Positions 43,828 to 54,100 of a DNA stretch of 64,000 nt are shown here, one piece after another; the stretch's first letter is position 1, and each line of letters starts with the position of its first letter. The DNA is taken from contig JALNYZ010000018.1 in the NCBI GenBank assembly GCA_023229575.1, positions 10,447-74,446 on the forward strand, in the 5' to 3' direction. The translations under genes were made by a program, and so were the position numbers. The notes under the pieces were generated by a model. That model did no database searches and was not told the DNA's origin. It worked only from the letters and a program-made list of their open reading frames with translations. The DNA is from Prolixibacteraceae bacterium. Its GTDB lineage: Bacteria > Bacteroidota > Bacteroidia > Bacteroidales > Prolixibacteraceae.

Positions 43828-45615
43828 ATGACAAACAATCAAAAATTAATTAGGTGGGTTAACGAATGGGCTGAACTGTGTCAGCCCGAAAAAGTATATT
43901 GGTGTGATGGTTCACAGGAAGAGAATGATCGGTTGATGGCCGAAATGGTTGCCTCCGGGATGGCAGTTAAGCTGGATGATAAAAAACGTCCAAACAGCTA
44001 TTACTTCCAATCCGACCCAAGTGATGTAGCACGTGTCGAAAATAGAACTTATATATGTTCGGAAAAGCAGGAAGATGCTGGCCCGACTAACAACTGGGCA
44101 GCTCCGGCCGAGATGAAAGCCACCCTGAAAGCTCTTTTCAAAGGAGCGATGAAAGGCCGTACCATGTATGTGATTCCTTTCAGCATGGGCCCTCTTGGTT
44201 CAGATATCGCCCACATTGGTGTCGAAATTACTGACTCTCCTTACGTGGTTGTCAATATGAGAGTTATGACCAGAATGGGGAAAGCTGTATTGGATGTCCT
44301 TGGGGATGGGGAATTCGTTCCCAGTGTTCATTCCAACGGTGCACCACTTCAACCCGGACAAAAAGATGTCAAATGGCCATGTGCGCCAATTGATCAAAAA
44401 TACATCACCCATTTCCCGGAAACCAAAGAGATCATCGCTTACGGTAGTGGATACGGTGGTAACGCCCTGTTGGGCAAAAAATGTTTTGCTCTACGTATTG
44501 CTTCTGCCATGGCGAAAGAGGAGGGATGGTTGGCTGAGCACATGTTAATCATGGGTATCACCAATCCCAAGGGTGTAAAAAAATACATCGCTGCAGCCTT
44601 CCCAAGCGCTTGCGGTAAAACCAATCTCGCCATGTTGATCCCGACAATTCCGGGATGGAAAGTTGAGACTGTTGGCGATGACATTGCCTGGATGAAATTT
44701 GGCAAGGACGGACAGTTGTATGCCATCAATCCCGAAGCCGGGTTCTTTGGTGTAGCACCAGGAACATCCATTGATACCAATCCGAATGCCATGCTGTCGG
44801 CTTCATCGAATACTATTTTCACCAACACAGGTTTAACACCTGATGGCGACATCTGGTGGGAAGGTATTGGATCTGAATGTCCTGCCGGAACTATCACCTG
44901 GACCAATGAAGTTTACGATAAGGCTTCCGGTAAACCTGCAGCGCATCCGAATGCACGTTTTACTGCTCCTGCATTCCAATGTCCTTGTATCGATCCAGCC
45001 TGGGAAGATCCCAAAGGAGTTCCAATTTCCGCTATTCTTTTCGGCGGACGCCGTCCAAGTACCGTTCCACTTGTATACCAGGCTATGAGCTGGGCGCACG
45101 GAACATTTATGGGTTCAGTAGTAGGTTCTGAAGTTACAGCTGCGGCCATTGGCCTAAAAGCTGGTGTACGCAGGGATCCGTTCGCCATGCTTCCATTCTG
45201 TGGTTACAACATGGCTGATTATTTCGGTCACTGGTTGACCATTGGAAAGAATGCCCCGAAACCGGAGGCATTGCCTAAGATATTCAATGTGAACTGGTTC
45301 CGTAAAGATAAAAACGGCAAATGGTTGTGGCCGGGTTATGGCGATAACATGCGCGTTCTTGCATGGATTTTTGGAAGATGTGAAGGTACTGCAGCTGCCA
45401 CTGAGACTGCTATCGGATTTGTTCCAACCGTAGATGGTATCGACATCAGCGGGTTGGATGTCACCAAAGAAGATATCGCCGAACTGGTCAAAGTGGACAA
45501 GGCACTCTGGAAGGAGGAACTTGAACTGATCAAAGAACAACAGGCTTCACTGGGCGAAAGATATCCGAAAGAACTGAAATTGCAGGTTGAACAACTCGAG
45601 GAAAGATTGGGTTGA
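43828..45615 (+). CDS. pckG: Phosphoenolpyruvate carboxykinase (GTP)
   Basis: 595 residues, the GTP-type length. Signatures: YVIPFSMGPLGSDIAHIGVE, AYGSGYGGNALLGKKCFALR, the P-loop AAFPSACGKTNLAMLIPTIP with its reactive Cys, VGDDIAWMKFGKDGQLYAIN (metal Asp) and FGGRRPSTVPLVYQAMSW. It interconverts oxaloacetate + GTP with PEP + CO2 + GDP, the gluconeogenic entry or, in anaerobic Bacteroidota, a CO2-fixing fermentative step. It stands after the aminotransferase and ends with its own terminator. Confidence 0.96.
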   Translation: MTNNQKLIRWVNEWAELCQPEKVYWCDGSQEENDRLMAEMVASGMAVKLDDKKRPNSYYFQSDPSDVARVENRTYICSEKQEDAGPTNNWAAPAEMKATLKALFKGAMKGRTMYVIPFSMGPLGSDIAHIGVEITDSPYVVVNMRVMTRMGKAVLDVLGDGEFVPSVHSNGAPLQPGQKDVKWPCAPIDQKYITHFPETKEIIAYGSGYGGNALLGKKCFALRIASAMAKEEGWLAEHMLIMGITNPKGVKKYIAAAFPSACGKTNLAMLIPTIPGWKVETVGDDIAWMKFGKDGQLYAINPEAGFFGVAPGTSIDTNPNAMLSASSNTIFTNTGLTPDGDIWWEGIGSECPAGTITWTNEVYDKASGKPAAHPNARFTAPAFQCPCIDPAWEDPKGVPISAILFGGRRPSTVPLVYQAMSWAHGTFMGSVVGSEVTAAAIGLKAGVRRDPFAMLPFCGYNMADYFGHWLTIGKNAPKPEALPKIFNVNWFRKDKNGKWLWPGYGDNMRVLAWIFGRCEGTAAATETAIGFVPTVDGIDISGLDVTKEDIAELVKVDKALWKEELELIKEQQASLGERYPKELKLQVEQLEERLG

Positions 45616-45636
45616 TCATCCGACTGACATAGAATG

Positions 45637-45667
45637 AAAAACGCCTCAGAAATGGGGCGTTTTTTTG
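45637..45667 (+). terminator. Rho-independent terminator after pckG
   Basis: Stem AAAAACGCCTC (45637-45647) / GGGGCGTTTTT (45654-45664), one T-G pair, six-base loop, T run. It separates pckG from the glycan locus. Confidence 0.88.
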
Positions 45668-45756
45668 TGAAAGTCAATATGCTCATTCCATATATCCGGA
45701 GTAATGTTTCCCGCAAACTGGATTACTTTATTCAAAAAAAGAATTATTTTGATATT

Positions 45757-45768
45757 TAAATCGGTTTA
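45757..45768. promoter_or_regulatory. Operator O1 upstream of the PUL promoter
   Basis: TAAATCGGTTTA, one mismatch from the palindrome TAAACCGGTTTA that forms the core of O2. It sits directly before the -33 element (45771). The distance between O1 and O2 centres is 150 bases. LacI-family operators commonly have this CG-centred form. Confidence 0.55.
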
Positions 45769-45770
45769 GA

Positions 45771-45802
45771 TTTGGAAATTTAAAAAAAAGCACATAAATT
45801 TG
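45771..45802 (+). promoter_or_regulatory. Promoter of the glycan-utilisation locus
   Basis: TTTG at 45771-45774, 20 bases, TAAATTTG at 45795-45802. The start site near 45810 gives an mRNA leader of about 245 bases before the first SusC ATG. Operators lie on both sides. Apart from these elements the spacer 45616-46056 holds nothing I recognise. Confidence 0.7.
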
Positions 45803-45902
45803 GAGGCAACTATACCAAAAAAATATTTTAAACTTATGAAGTTACCACAAAAGATATTGAGAAATTTACTTGTCTAAATCTCATGCTAAATTTTTTATTA
45901 AA

Positions 45903-45922
45903 AAACTAAACCGGTTTAGTTT
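45903..45922. promoter_or_regulatory. Operator O2: 20-base perfect palindrome
   Basis: AAACTAAACCGGTTTAGTTT is its own reverse complement over 20 bases. It lies about 100 bases downstream of the presumed transcription start, within the susC leader, so a bound repressor would act as a roadblock or by looping to O1. The form is typical of a LacI-family site; the regulator is not in the window. Confidence 0.72.
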
Positions 45923-46056
45923 GGAGTTACCTATTACAAAAGGCAAAATTGAATGAAGAATTTATAAAAAAAACAGGGAGGTATTGGCTTTACCTACCCT
46001 GTCGATCAGTCGAATTAACTAAAATGAATGTAGTAAATCCGCTAAATGACAAATTT

Positions 46057-49000
46057 ATGAAAAAAAACAGAACCTGTGGGCTATCAGATGACATTGGCCT
46101 GTTAAAAATGATCAAACTGATTCGTTTTACCATTTTTATCTTATTGCTCTCCTTATCTCAAACTTTTGCGATAAACCCTTTTTTAATTAGCAGTAGCAAG
46201 CCCGAAATTATCAAGGAGGCTGTAACCCAAGCACAGAAGGCCGTTTCCGGTAAAGTAACCGACTCCTCCGGAGCGCCATTGACAGGCGTTACCGTAGTGA
46301 TAAAAGGGACGACGATAGGGATAATTACCGATAGTGATGGTAAATATTCGCTGTCAAATGTACCTCCCGGAGCAATATTGGTGTTCTCGTTTGTAGGGAT
46401 GAAGGCACAAGAGGTTGTTGTGGCCGGTAAAACGAATTTGAGTGTTGTGCTGGAAGAAGAGACCGTAGGGGTAGATGAAGTGGTGATCGTTGCTTATGGT
46501 ACCCAGAAAAAGGTCACAGTAACAGGTGCAGTATCATCTTTAGTGGCTAAGGAGCTTAAGCAGAGTCCTTCTGCTAATTTTGTCGGTGCAATGGCTGGTC
46601 GTTTGCCAGGTTTGATTACTGTGCAGAACAGCGGTCAGCCAGGTGCAGAAGGGATTAATATCTATCTGCGTGGCGTCAGTACCACCAATGGTCAGAATCC
46701 CTTGATTTTGATTGATGGTGTGCCCCGCGACAATATTACAACCATTGATCCCAACGAAGTCGCCTCTGTTTCGATACTAAAAGATGCCTCCTCAACTGCC
46801 GTATTTGGTGTTCGTGGCGCCAACGGAGTTATCCTTATCACTACCAAACGGGGAACTACTGAAACCCCACAAATTAATGTAACCGCGGAGTATGGGTTGC
46901 AGGATTTTACCAGGAGGAATTTTCAGGGTGTGGATTCCTGGGATTTTGCCAGGCTAAGGAATGAGGCCCTTGCAAATAACGGTTTACCACCTGAGTTTTC
47001 TCCTGAATCGATCGAAAAATATAAAAGTGGAGTTGACCGGTTTATGTACCCAAATACCAATTGGTTTAAGTTATTGGTTCGTCCTTCGCCCCTAACCCGC
47101 TATAATGTGAATGTTTCGGGAGGGACCGATCGCGTCAAATATTTCATGAACGCGGGCTTTACGCACCAGGGTGGAATGTTCAACACTGAGCCCAAATCGA
47201 AACTTGGCTATGATCCGCAATTTAAAATGGACCGGTATAACTTCCGGACGAACCTTGATATAAATATTAATAGTTGGATAAAAAGCTCAGTGAACCTGGC
47301 CGGTTATATAGAAAAGACAAATGCGCCGAATAGTCAGGACAACTCAGGAAATCCGGATTGGATTGTTACTGGTATCTTTAGATCACCTCCTACAATGCCA
47401 GGACCTCTAACTATTGATGGTTATGGTGTACCGGCCGGTGAAGTGATCAGTAGCCCCATCAATGACGTTCCTTCATACGGGCAACTCAACCGGACAGGTT
47501 TCAGGAATACAGAAAGTTCCAACCTTCAATCATCGGTAGCATTTGATTTCGATCTTAGTTCAATAACCAAGGGGCTTACATCAAAAGCGATGGTTTCCTT
47601 TGACTCCAGGTCAAATTCTATAACGAAGGCATATCACAACTATATACGTTACAGATATAGCCTAATCCAGGTTGCGGATCCTGTAACCGGGGAGATGAAA
47701 GATCAACTCACTTTTACTCCAAACACTACCCCTCAGTTTTATCCTTTACAACTATCAAAGACAACCTCTTTCACCTATGCCATTAATATGCAGTGGGCTA
47801 TTAACTATGCCCGTACTTTTAATAACAAACATCAGGTAACAGGTATGATTTTGGCACAGCGCGACAACAACGAAGCGGTGAGCGGATCGAGCGATTTGCT
47901 GTTACCTTACAACGTGTTGGGGGTGGCAGCGCGTGCAACGTATGGTTATGACAACCGTTACCTTCTTGAATTTAATGCCGGCTACAACGGTTCTGAACAA
48001 TTCCAGCGCGACCGTCGCTTTGGCTTTTTCCCTGCAGCGTCATTGGGTTGGGTGATCTCAAACGAGCAATTTATGAAAGCCCAGAAGATAGTCACGAATC
48101 TAAAATTACGTGCTTCGTATGGTAAAGTTGGCAATGACGAACTTGGAGATGCCCGTTTCCTCTATCTCGATAATTTATCTGTCTCCTCCGGTGGTGGATT
48201 TTCACCAAGTCTGGGCATTGGAAAATATATCAATGAAAATTTGATCGGCAATCCGATGATTACCTGGGAAACTGCCTATAAACAAAATTATGGACTGGAG
48301 ATGACCCTGTTTAAAGATTTAACATTCACGGGTGATCTTTTTTTTGAGGACAGAAAGGACATCCTGATTACGCGTGCTACCGTTCCTGCTTTGCAAGGCC
48401 TTCCTTTGGGTACGGTGCCCAAGGCAAATATGGGGGAAGTAACCAACAAAGGCTTTGAACTGGAACTGGTTTATAAGAAAAGGGTTAACAAGGACCTCTC
48501 ATTTTTCGTCAGTGGTAATTACAACTTTAACCAAAATACGGTTAAAAACATTGATGAACCACCATACGACGATACCTATGCATACCAATACCAGAGGACC
48601 GGGTACTCCCTGAGCCAGCAGTGGGGCAAAAAGATTGATTGGGAATCTTTGGGCAAAGGATATTACACTTCGAAGGAAGAGATCAACAACAGTGGATTGA
48701 CATTCACAGGCGTTCAGCCCAGGCCCGGCGATTTTGTTTATAAGGATTTGAATGGCGATAAGATCATAGATGTTAAGGATAATGCCCCCATTGAATACGG
48801 GATCGTTCCCCGAGTCACCTATGGTGTGAACCTATCTGTTAGCTATAAGGGATTTGATTTTTCCGCTTTGATCCAGGGCGTGGCCCAAACCTCGCGGTAT
48901 TACTCCAGTTATGGGATAAATGAGCCCTTTTTCGATGGTAATTTCTCCGAATATCATCGGACCGCCTGGACAATTGAACGTTACGAGGCAGGCGAAAAAA

Positions 49001-49287
49001 TTACTTATCCAGCCCTCTCTACGGTTGCGAGTTACAGTACAACCCAAAACGATTTCTTTATAATGGACAGATCGTATACCCGGCTCAAAAACGCGGAGAT
49101 CGGTTACACCCTGCCACAACATTTATCAAAACGTATTGGAATACGGAAGATGCGCGTTTATACTAACGGACAGAATATTTTCCTTTGGGATAAACTGCTT
49201 ACAAAAAACTATGACCCTGAGCAATCTAATGCTTTATCTATCCCAATATTAAGAGTTTTCAACTTAGGCGTTAACATAGTATTTTAA
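46057..49287 (+). CDS. SusC/RagA-family TonB-dependent outer-membrane transporter (first copy)
   Basis: 1076 residues from ATG 46057; the open frame extends to a TTG at 45949, but MKKNRTCGLSDDIGLLKMIK followed by a hydrophobic signal stretch ending SQTFA is the usual long SusC leader. Next come a carboxypeptidase-like sandwich (KVTDSSGAPLTGVTVVIKGT), the TonB-box region VGVDEVVIVAYGTQKKVTVT, the plug (GAMAGRLPGLITVQNSGQPG, NIYLRGVSTTNGQNPLILID) and a long barrel ending FNLGVNIVF. There is no STN domain, so it is not an anti-sigma transducer. It imports oligosaccharides captured by its SusD partner, which begins 12 bases after it. Confidence 0.95.
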   Translation: MKKNRTCGLSDDIGLLKMIKLIRFTIFILLLSLSQTFAINPFLISSSKPEIIKEAVTQAQKAVSGKVTDSSGAPLTGVTVVIKGTTIGIITDSDGKYSLSNVPPGAILVFSFVGMKAQEVVVAGKTNLSVVLEEETVGVDEVVIVAYGTQKKVTVTGAVSSLVAKELKQSPSANFVGAMAGRLPGLITVQNSGQPGAEGINIYLRGVSTTNGQNPLILIDGVPRDNITTIDPNEVASVSILKDASSTAVFGVRGANGVILITTKRGTTETPQINVTAEYGLQDFTRRNFQGVDSWDFARLRNEALANNGLPPEFSPESIEKYKSGVDRFMYPNTNWFKLLVRPSPLTRYNVNVSGGTDRVKYFMNAGFTHQGGMFNTEPKSKLGYDPQFKMDRYNFRTNLDININSWIKSSVNLAGYIEKTNAPNSQDNSGNPDWIVTGIFRSPPTMPGPLTIDGYGVPAGEVISSPINDVPSYGQLNRTGFRNTESSNLQSSVAFDFDLSSITKGLTSKAMVSFDSRSNSITKAYHNYIRYRYSLIQVADPVTGEMKDQLTFTPNTTPQFYPLQLSKTTSFTYAINMQWAINYARTFNNKHQVTGMILAQRDNNEAVSGSSDLLLPYNVLGVAARATYGYDNRYLLEFNAGYNGSEQFQRDRRFGFFPAASLGWVISNEQFMKAQKIVTNLKLRASYGKVGNDELGDARFLYLDNLSVSSGGGFSPSLGIGKYINENLIGNPMITWETAYKQNYGLEMTLFKDLTFTGDLFFEDRKDILITRATVPALQGLPLGTVPKANMGEVTNKGFELELVYKKRVNKDLSFFVSGNYNFNQNTVKNIDEPPYDDTYAYQYQRTGYSLSQQWGKKIDWESLGKGYYTSKEEINNSGLTFTGVQPRPGDFVYKDLNGDKIIDVKDNAPIEYGIVPRVTYGVNLSVSYKGFDFSALIQGVAQTSRYYSSYGINEPFFDGNFSEYHRTAWTIERYEAGEKITYPALSTVASYSTTQNDFFIMDRSYTRLKNAEIGYTLPQHLSKRIGIRKMRVYTNGQNIFLWDKLLTKNYDPEQSNALSIPILRVFNLGVNIVF

Positions 49288-49298
49288 AACAGAATCAT

Positions 49299-51128
49299 AT
49301 GAAAAACAAGTTATTAATCATATTGCTTGCCTTTTGTGGTGTTACCTCATGTCAGAATGTGCTGGATATAGCGCCTTCCGGGCGTATGTCGCTCGATGAA
49401 ATATTTACCGATGACGCTACAACATCGGCCTACCTGAATAGTTGTTACCTGAATTTTCCAAAGTGGGCTAACTTTAATTCTACTAGTACCAATATGCGTA
49501 TTGCCCTCACTGACGATGCCTGGGATTGGTATGGCAATCCAGCTGTTCCATCTAACAAAATGTATATAGGTAGTGCGACATCTACCAATCCTATACTGGA
49601 AAATGAGGATAACCGAAACGATAATACTGATGATGTGATGGGATTTTGGAACAAATGCTGGCAAAATATCCGTAGGTGCAATGTATTTTTAAGCCGTGTA
49701 GCCACCGCCAAAGTTACTTTAGAGAGCGACAGGAACCGCTGGACAGCCGAGGCCAAAGCGCTTAGGGCGTTTTACAACTTCGAACTGATTATACGTTATG
49801 GTGGAATGCCCATTGTAACCTCTCCTTTAGGCCTCGATTACGACTATAAACAACTGAAACGGGAATCGTTTAAGGCATGTGTCGACAACATCATCAAGGA
49901 TTGTAACGAAGCATTGGCTACACCCGAATTTCCATGGAGAATATCCGCTGGAAATGAGGCTTATCGTTTTACCAAAGCGATTGCCGCGGCCATAAAATCG
50001 AGCGCGATCCTGTTCGCGGCAAGTGATCTTTGGAATGGTGGTCAAAACCATTGGGCAGAAGCCGAAACAAATACTAAAAAGTCGTTGGATGATTGTTTGG
50101 CCAACGGTTACGAACTTTACAATAAAGTGAACAATCCATCGATCTTTCAATCGGCCTACCAGGAGTATTTCTGCTCTGTCACAGACTGGTCGGCCACTCC
50201 CGTTGACAAAGAGACTATCCTGGCTTCAACATATGCCAATAATGACTGGATACAATTTCATGGACTGCCCATCCAGGTTGCCTATAAGTCAGGGCTTTGC
50301 CCATCTCAGGAGTTGGTTGATGCCTATGGTATGCAGGCATCCGGACAACCCATACTTAAATTAGATAAACCCTACCTGGATGAGGCCCATCTTCAGCCCA
50401 ACTACAACCCGGGTTCAGGCTATAATCCGGTAAATCCTTATGTAGGACGCGACCCTCGTTTTTATGCCACCATTTATTACAATGGCGCCAGGCGCAAAAA
50501 TTCAGCGGGGGTATTGACCGATATCCAAACCTATTATGGTGGCAACTGCGGTATTAATGTAAATGTCAGAGCAAGAACTATCACAGGATATTACAGCAAG
50601 AAGTACGACCATCCTTCAGCTACTATAAGCGCCAGAATAGCTGCTACATACCGGATAATGCGTCTTGCAGAACTATACCTCAATTATGCCGAAGCGGCCA
50701 ATGAAAACGGAAACCTGGCCGGAGCAATTGCCGCTGTGAATGTGGTGCGTACCAGAGCGGGGATGCCCAATATCAATCCTGCCAGTAAAGACGAAGCCCG
50801 TTTGCTGATCCATAATGAACGTCGTGTAGAATTGGCTTATGAGGAAAACCGGTATTTTGATCTTCGTCGCTGGACAAAGCCCGATGCAGACCTAAGTGCA
50901 ACCGATCGCTACCTTACAGGCATGTGGATTATAAAAACTGGTAATGCATTAGATTACAAGCGTTTTTCGATTGGGGATTCATGGAATACAGCAACTGGTT
51001 CCTGGAGTAATACCGCGACACCCCGGGCATGTTATACCAACAAATATCTGATTTGGCCAATTCAATTGGTTGAATCGAGGCGATTGGAAGCTGCTTCTGG
51101 CAAAAAGTGGCAAAATCCCGGATGGTAG
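49299..51128 (+). CDS. SusD/RagB-family glycan-binding lipoprotein (first copy)
   Basis: 609 residues. A lipoprotein signal (MKNKLLIILLAFCGVTSCQN, lipidation Cys18) puts it on the outer-membrane surface. SusD marks: LDIAPSGRMSLDEIFTDDAT, RNRWTAEAKALRAFYNFELI (conserved ALRAFYNFEL), AIAAAIKSSAILFAASDLWN, the C-terminal YRIMRLAELYLNYAEAANEN, AVNVVRTRAGMPNINP and ERRVELAYEENRYFDLRRWT. It caps the adjoining SusC channel and binds the target glycan. The gene starts 12 bases after susC and ends 35 bases before the second susC. Confidence 0.95.
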   Translation: MKNKLLIILLAFCGVTSCQNVLDIAPSGRMSLDEIFTDDATTSAYLNSCYLNFPKWANFNSTSTNMRIALTDDAWDWYGNPAVPSNKMYIGSATSTNPILENEDNRNDNTDDVMGFWNKCWQNIRRCNVFLSRVATAKVTLESDRNRWTAEAKALRAFYNFELIIRYGGMPIVTSPLGLDYDYKQLKRESFKACVDNIIKDCNEALATPEFPWRISAGNEAYRFTKAIAAAIKSSAILFAASDLWNGGQNHWAEAETNTKKSLDDCLANGYELYNKVNNPSIFQSAYQEYFCSVTDWSATPVDKETILASTYANNDWIQFHGLPIQVAYKSGLCPSQELVDAYGMQASGQPILKLDKPYLDEAHLQPNYNPGSGYNPVNPYVGRDPRFYATIYYNGARRKNSAGVLTDIQTYYGGNCGINVNVRARTITGYYSKKYDHPSATISARIAATYRIMRLAELYLNYAEAANENGNLAGAIAAVNVVRTRAGMPNINPASKDEARLLIHNERRVELAYEENRYFDLRRWTKPDADLSATDRYLTGMWIIKTGNALDYKRFSIGDSWNTATGSWSNTATPRACYTNKYLIWPIQLVESRRLEAASGKKWQNPGW

Positions 51129-51163
51129 CGCTGATATTTCCTAAAAAATTAATAAGTACAATT

Positions 51164-54100
51164 ATGAAAAAAATATATATAGTATCATTAAATAAAATAT
51201 TGCTTTGCCTTGTCATCCTGGCAATAGGGGCTGGCTGGCTTGTGGCGCAAACAAAACCATCACGACCATTATTATCGGGTAAAGTGATTGATACTTTTGG
51301 TAATCCTGTTGCAGGGGCTGAGGTACGGCTACAGGACAGCGATAAAGCAACTCTTACTAATCTAAACGGTGACTTTGTGTTCGGTGTTAATGACATCAAC
51401 GCTGTCCTTGAAATTTCTCATTTAGGATTTGCTACCTTAAAAGTTACAAAAGGAGAGATCAATAAGATGGAGATAATCCTACAAAAGGATGTTTCCAATA
51501 AAGACAGGATCATATCCACATTATATGATCAGCGCCCTGATTATTCGGTGACTGCAGCAGTGGCAACGGTCTCCGGGGCTGAGCTTAACAAGACCCCGTA
51601 TATGAACCTGGCCGCAGCGCTTGCCGGACGTCTTCCGGGACTGATCGTACGCCAATATAACGCTGAGCCTGGATCGGAGGATTACTATCTAAATATTAGG
51701 GGAATGGGGACCCCTAACGGGAGAAGTCCCATCGTCCTGATCGATGGGGTTGTTTCAGATAACCTGCAAACCATTAACCCGCGCGATGTGGAGTCGGTAA
51801 CTATCCTTAAAGATGCCGCAGCTACCGTACTGTATGGGATGCAGGGTGGTAACGGGATTATTTCCGTTGTTACAAAACGTGGTGACTTTGGAAAGCCACG
51901 CATTAGCGTTAATGTCGATCAGTCTATTCAACAAGCGATTAAGACTCCCGACATGCTCCATTCGAGGGAGTATGCCGCTTTACGAAACGAAGCGTATAAA
52001 AATGACGGGTATGGCGATAATTATATCTATTCGAATGCACAGGCTGATGGATACCTTCAGGGTACAAACAGGAACATATATCCCGATAATAATTGGTATA
52101 AAACCTTTGTGAAACCCTTCGTGCAATCGCAGCGGTACAACGTATCGGCATCAGGGGGAAGCGATGCCCTAAAATATTACAGCAATTTGGCTTACACCCA
52201 TGTTGGCGGGCCATTCAAAGTGGAACAAAATGATTTCAACCCGAGGCAATCCATTGACCGGTTCAATTTTCGCACAAATGTAGATGTAAAACTCAACAAT
52301 TACATCAGCTCTTTTATGAACATTTCCGGCATTGTGCAACGCACAAACGGTTCTACTTCTGCCAACGGCACTATACTAACTTCAATATTCAATTTACCGC
52401 CTACCTTGTACGGTCCTCTTACGCCTGAAGATCAGGTTATTGCAACGCCTCAGGAAACGAACCCTACTTATGGGCTTATCAATCGAAGCGGATATCGAAA
52501 GCAAACATCTACGAAGATGAACGCTATTCTCGGCTTGAATATGGACCTTTCGTTTATCGTTAAAGGACTTTCAACCAGGGTTTCTGCAATGTTTGATGCC
52601 TCGGCAAACAGCAATATTAACGGAACTACAGGATTTGAGCGTTGGATTCGTGACGAGGCTTCGTATCCGGATTCATTGGCTTTTATCAAACAAGGGACAC
52701 AGCTCAATACGCCGCTCTCACTTACAAAGGGGGTCACTTACAGCTACATGTCCGATATGAACTGGTTGCTGAGATATAACAAAAAGTGGGGTAAACAAAC
52801 GATTGGGGCTATGGGTTTCGCACGATATCAGTACGAAAATCATGCGGAGCTTGATATTAAAGGAATTTTGCCCTATAAAAGAATGACATATGGCGCTCAT
52901 TTCAACTATGGATTCTCCAATCTTCTGTTTGCTGATTTTGCGGCCAGTTATGAGGGTTCCGAACAATTTGCACCTGGGCACAGATATGGCTTGTTCCCGG
53001 CTGGTTCGGTGGCATGGGTCATCTCAAACCATGAATTTCTGAAAGACAATAAATTTGTAACCAATTTGAAGGTGCGTGCCTCTTTTGGTGTAGTCGGGAA
53101 TGATGAGCTTTTTGGTACACGCAATCTTTATTTGGATAATATAAGCCAAACAGGCACCAAATTTATTAGCAGCCTGGGAGGCAATATCGAAGAAAACCAA
53201 CGGGGAAACCCGCTTTTAACCTGGGAAAAAGCCCGTAAAGCAAATATTGGCATAGAACTTGGGGTCAGTGACCAATTTACCTTTGTTGCCGATTTCTTCA
53301 GGGAGGACCGTGATGATATCCTGGTAAACCGCAGCTCTGTTCCTGCAAGCCAGGGGTTACCGTCAGCAAGCCTGGCCCCGATCAATATTGGAAGGGTTTT
53401 GAACCAGGGATTTGAGGTTAAGTTGGGTTACAACAAGACTTTCAACAAAGATTTCTCGATTGGTATCCAAACCTATCTGGACTACAACAAAAATATTATA
53501 AAAGCGAACGATGAAGTCAAATTGGGTGAAGATTATGCCTATCGCTATCGTTCAACTGGATATAATTTATTCCAGATATGGGGCTATTTAATCGATAAGA
53601 CCAACGGGAATGGCTATTTTAACAGCCAACAGGAGATTACAAATTCCGGTTTAATCTATGATGGACGCGCTCCCCGCCCTGGTGATTTTATCTATAAGGA
53701 TTTAAACGGTGACAAGGTTATTGATACAAAGGACATAGCCCCTATCGGTTATCCGGTTTTCCCGCGAATTTCATGGGGTACCAACGTAAACCTGACATGG
53801 AAAAATTTCGATGCTGCAATTTTATTCCAGGGTATCGGCCAGGTTTCCCAAAGCTATTCAGGAATGGGCTTTTATGACTATACCAACGGTGGCACCTATT
53901 TCAATATGCACCGCGATGCCTGGACTGCAGAACGATTTGCAAGCGGGGCCGAAATTACTTCCCCCGCACTTTCTAGCTCACAGAGTGCAAGTAACCGGAT
54001 AAACGATTTCTATGTCCTTAATAAGCAATATGTCCGTCTGAAGAATGTCGAGATAGGTTACCAGTTACCGGCCAGTCTGGCCAATAAGGTAAAGACTGAA

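Noticed and set aside
45949..46056. 36 residues upstream of the chosen start of the first SusC
   Set aside because: They require a TTG start, do not resemble a SusC leader, and the ATG at 46057 gives a standard long SusC signal.
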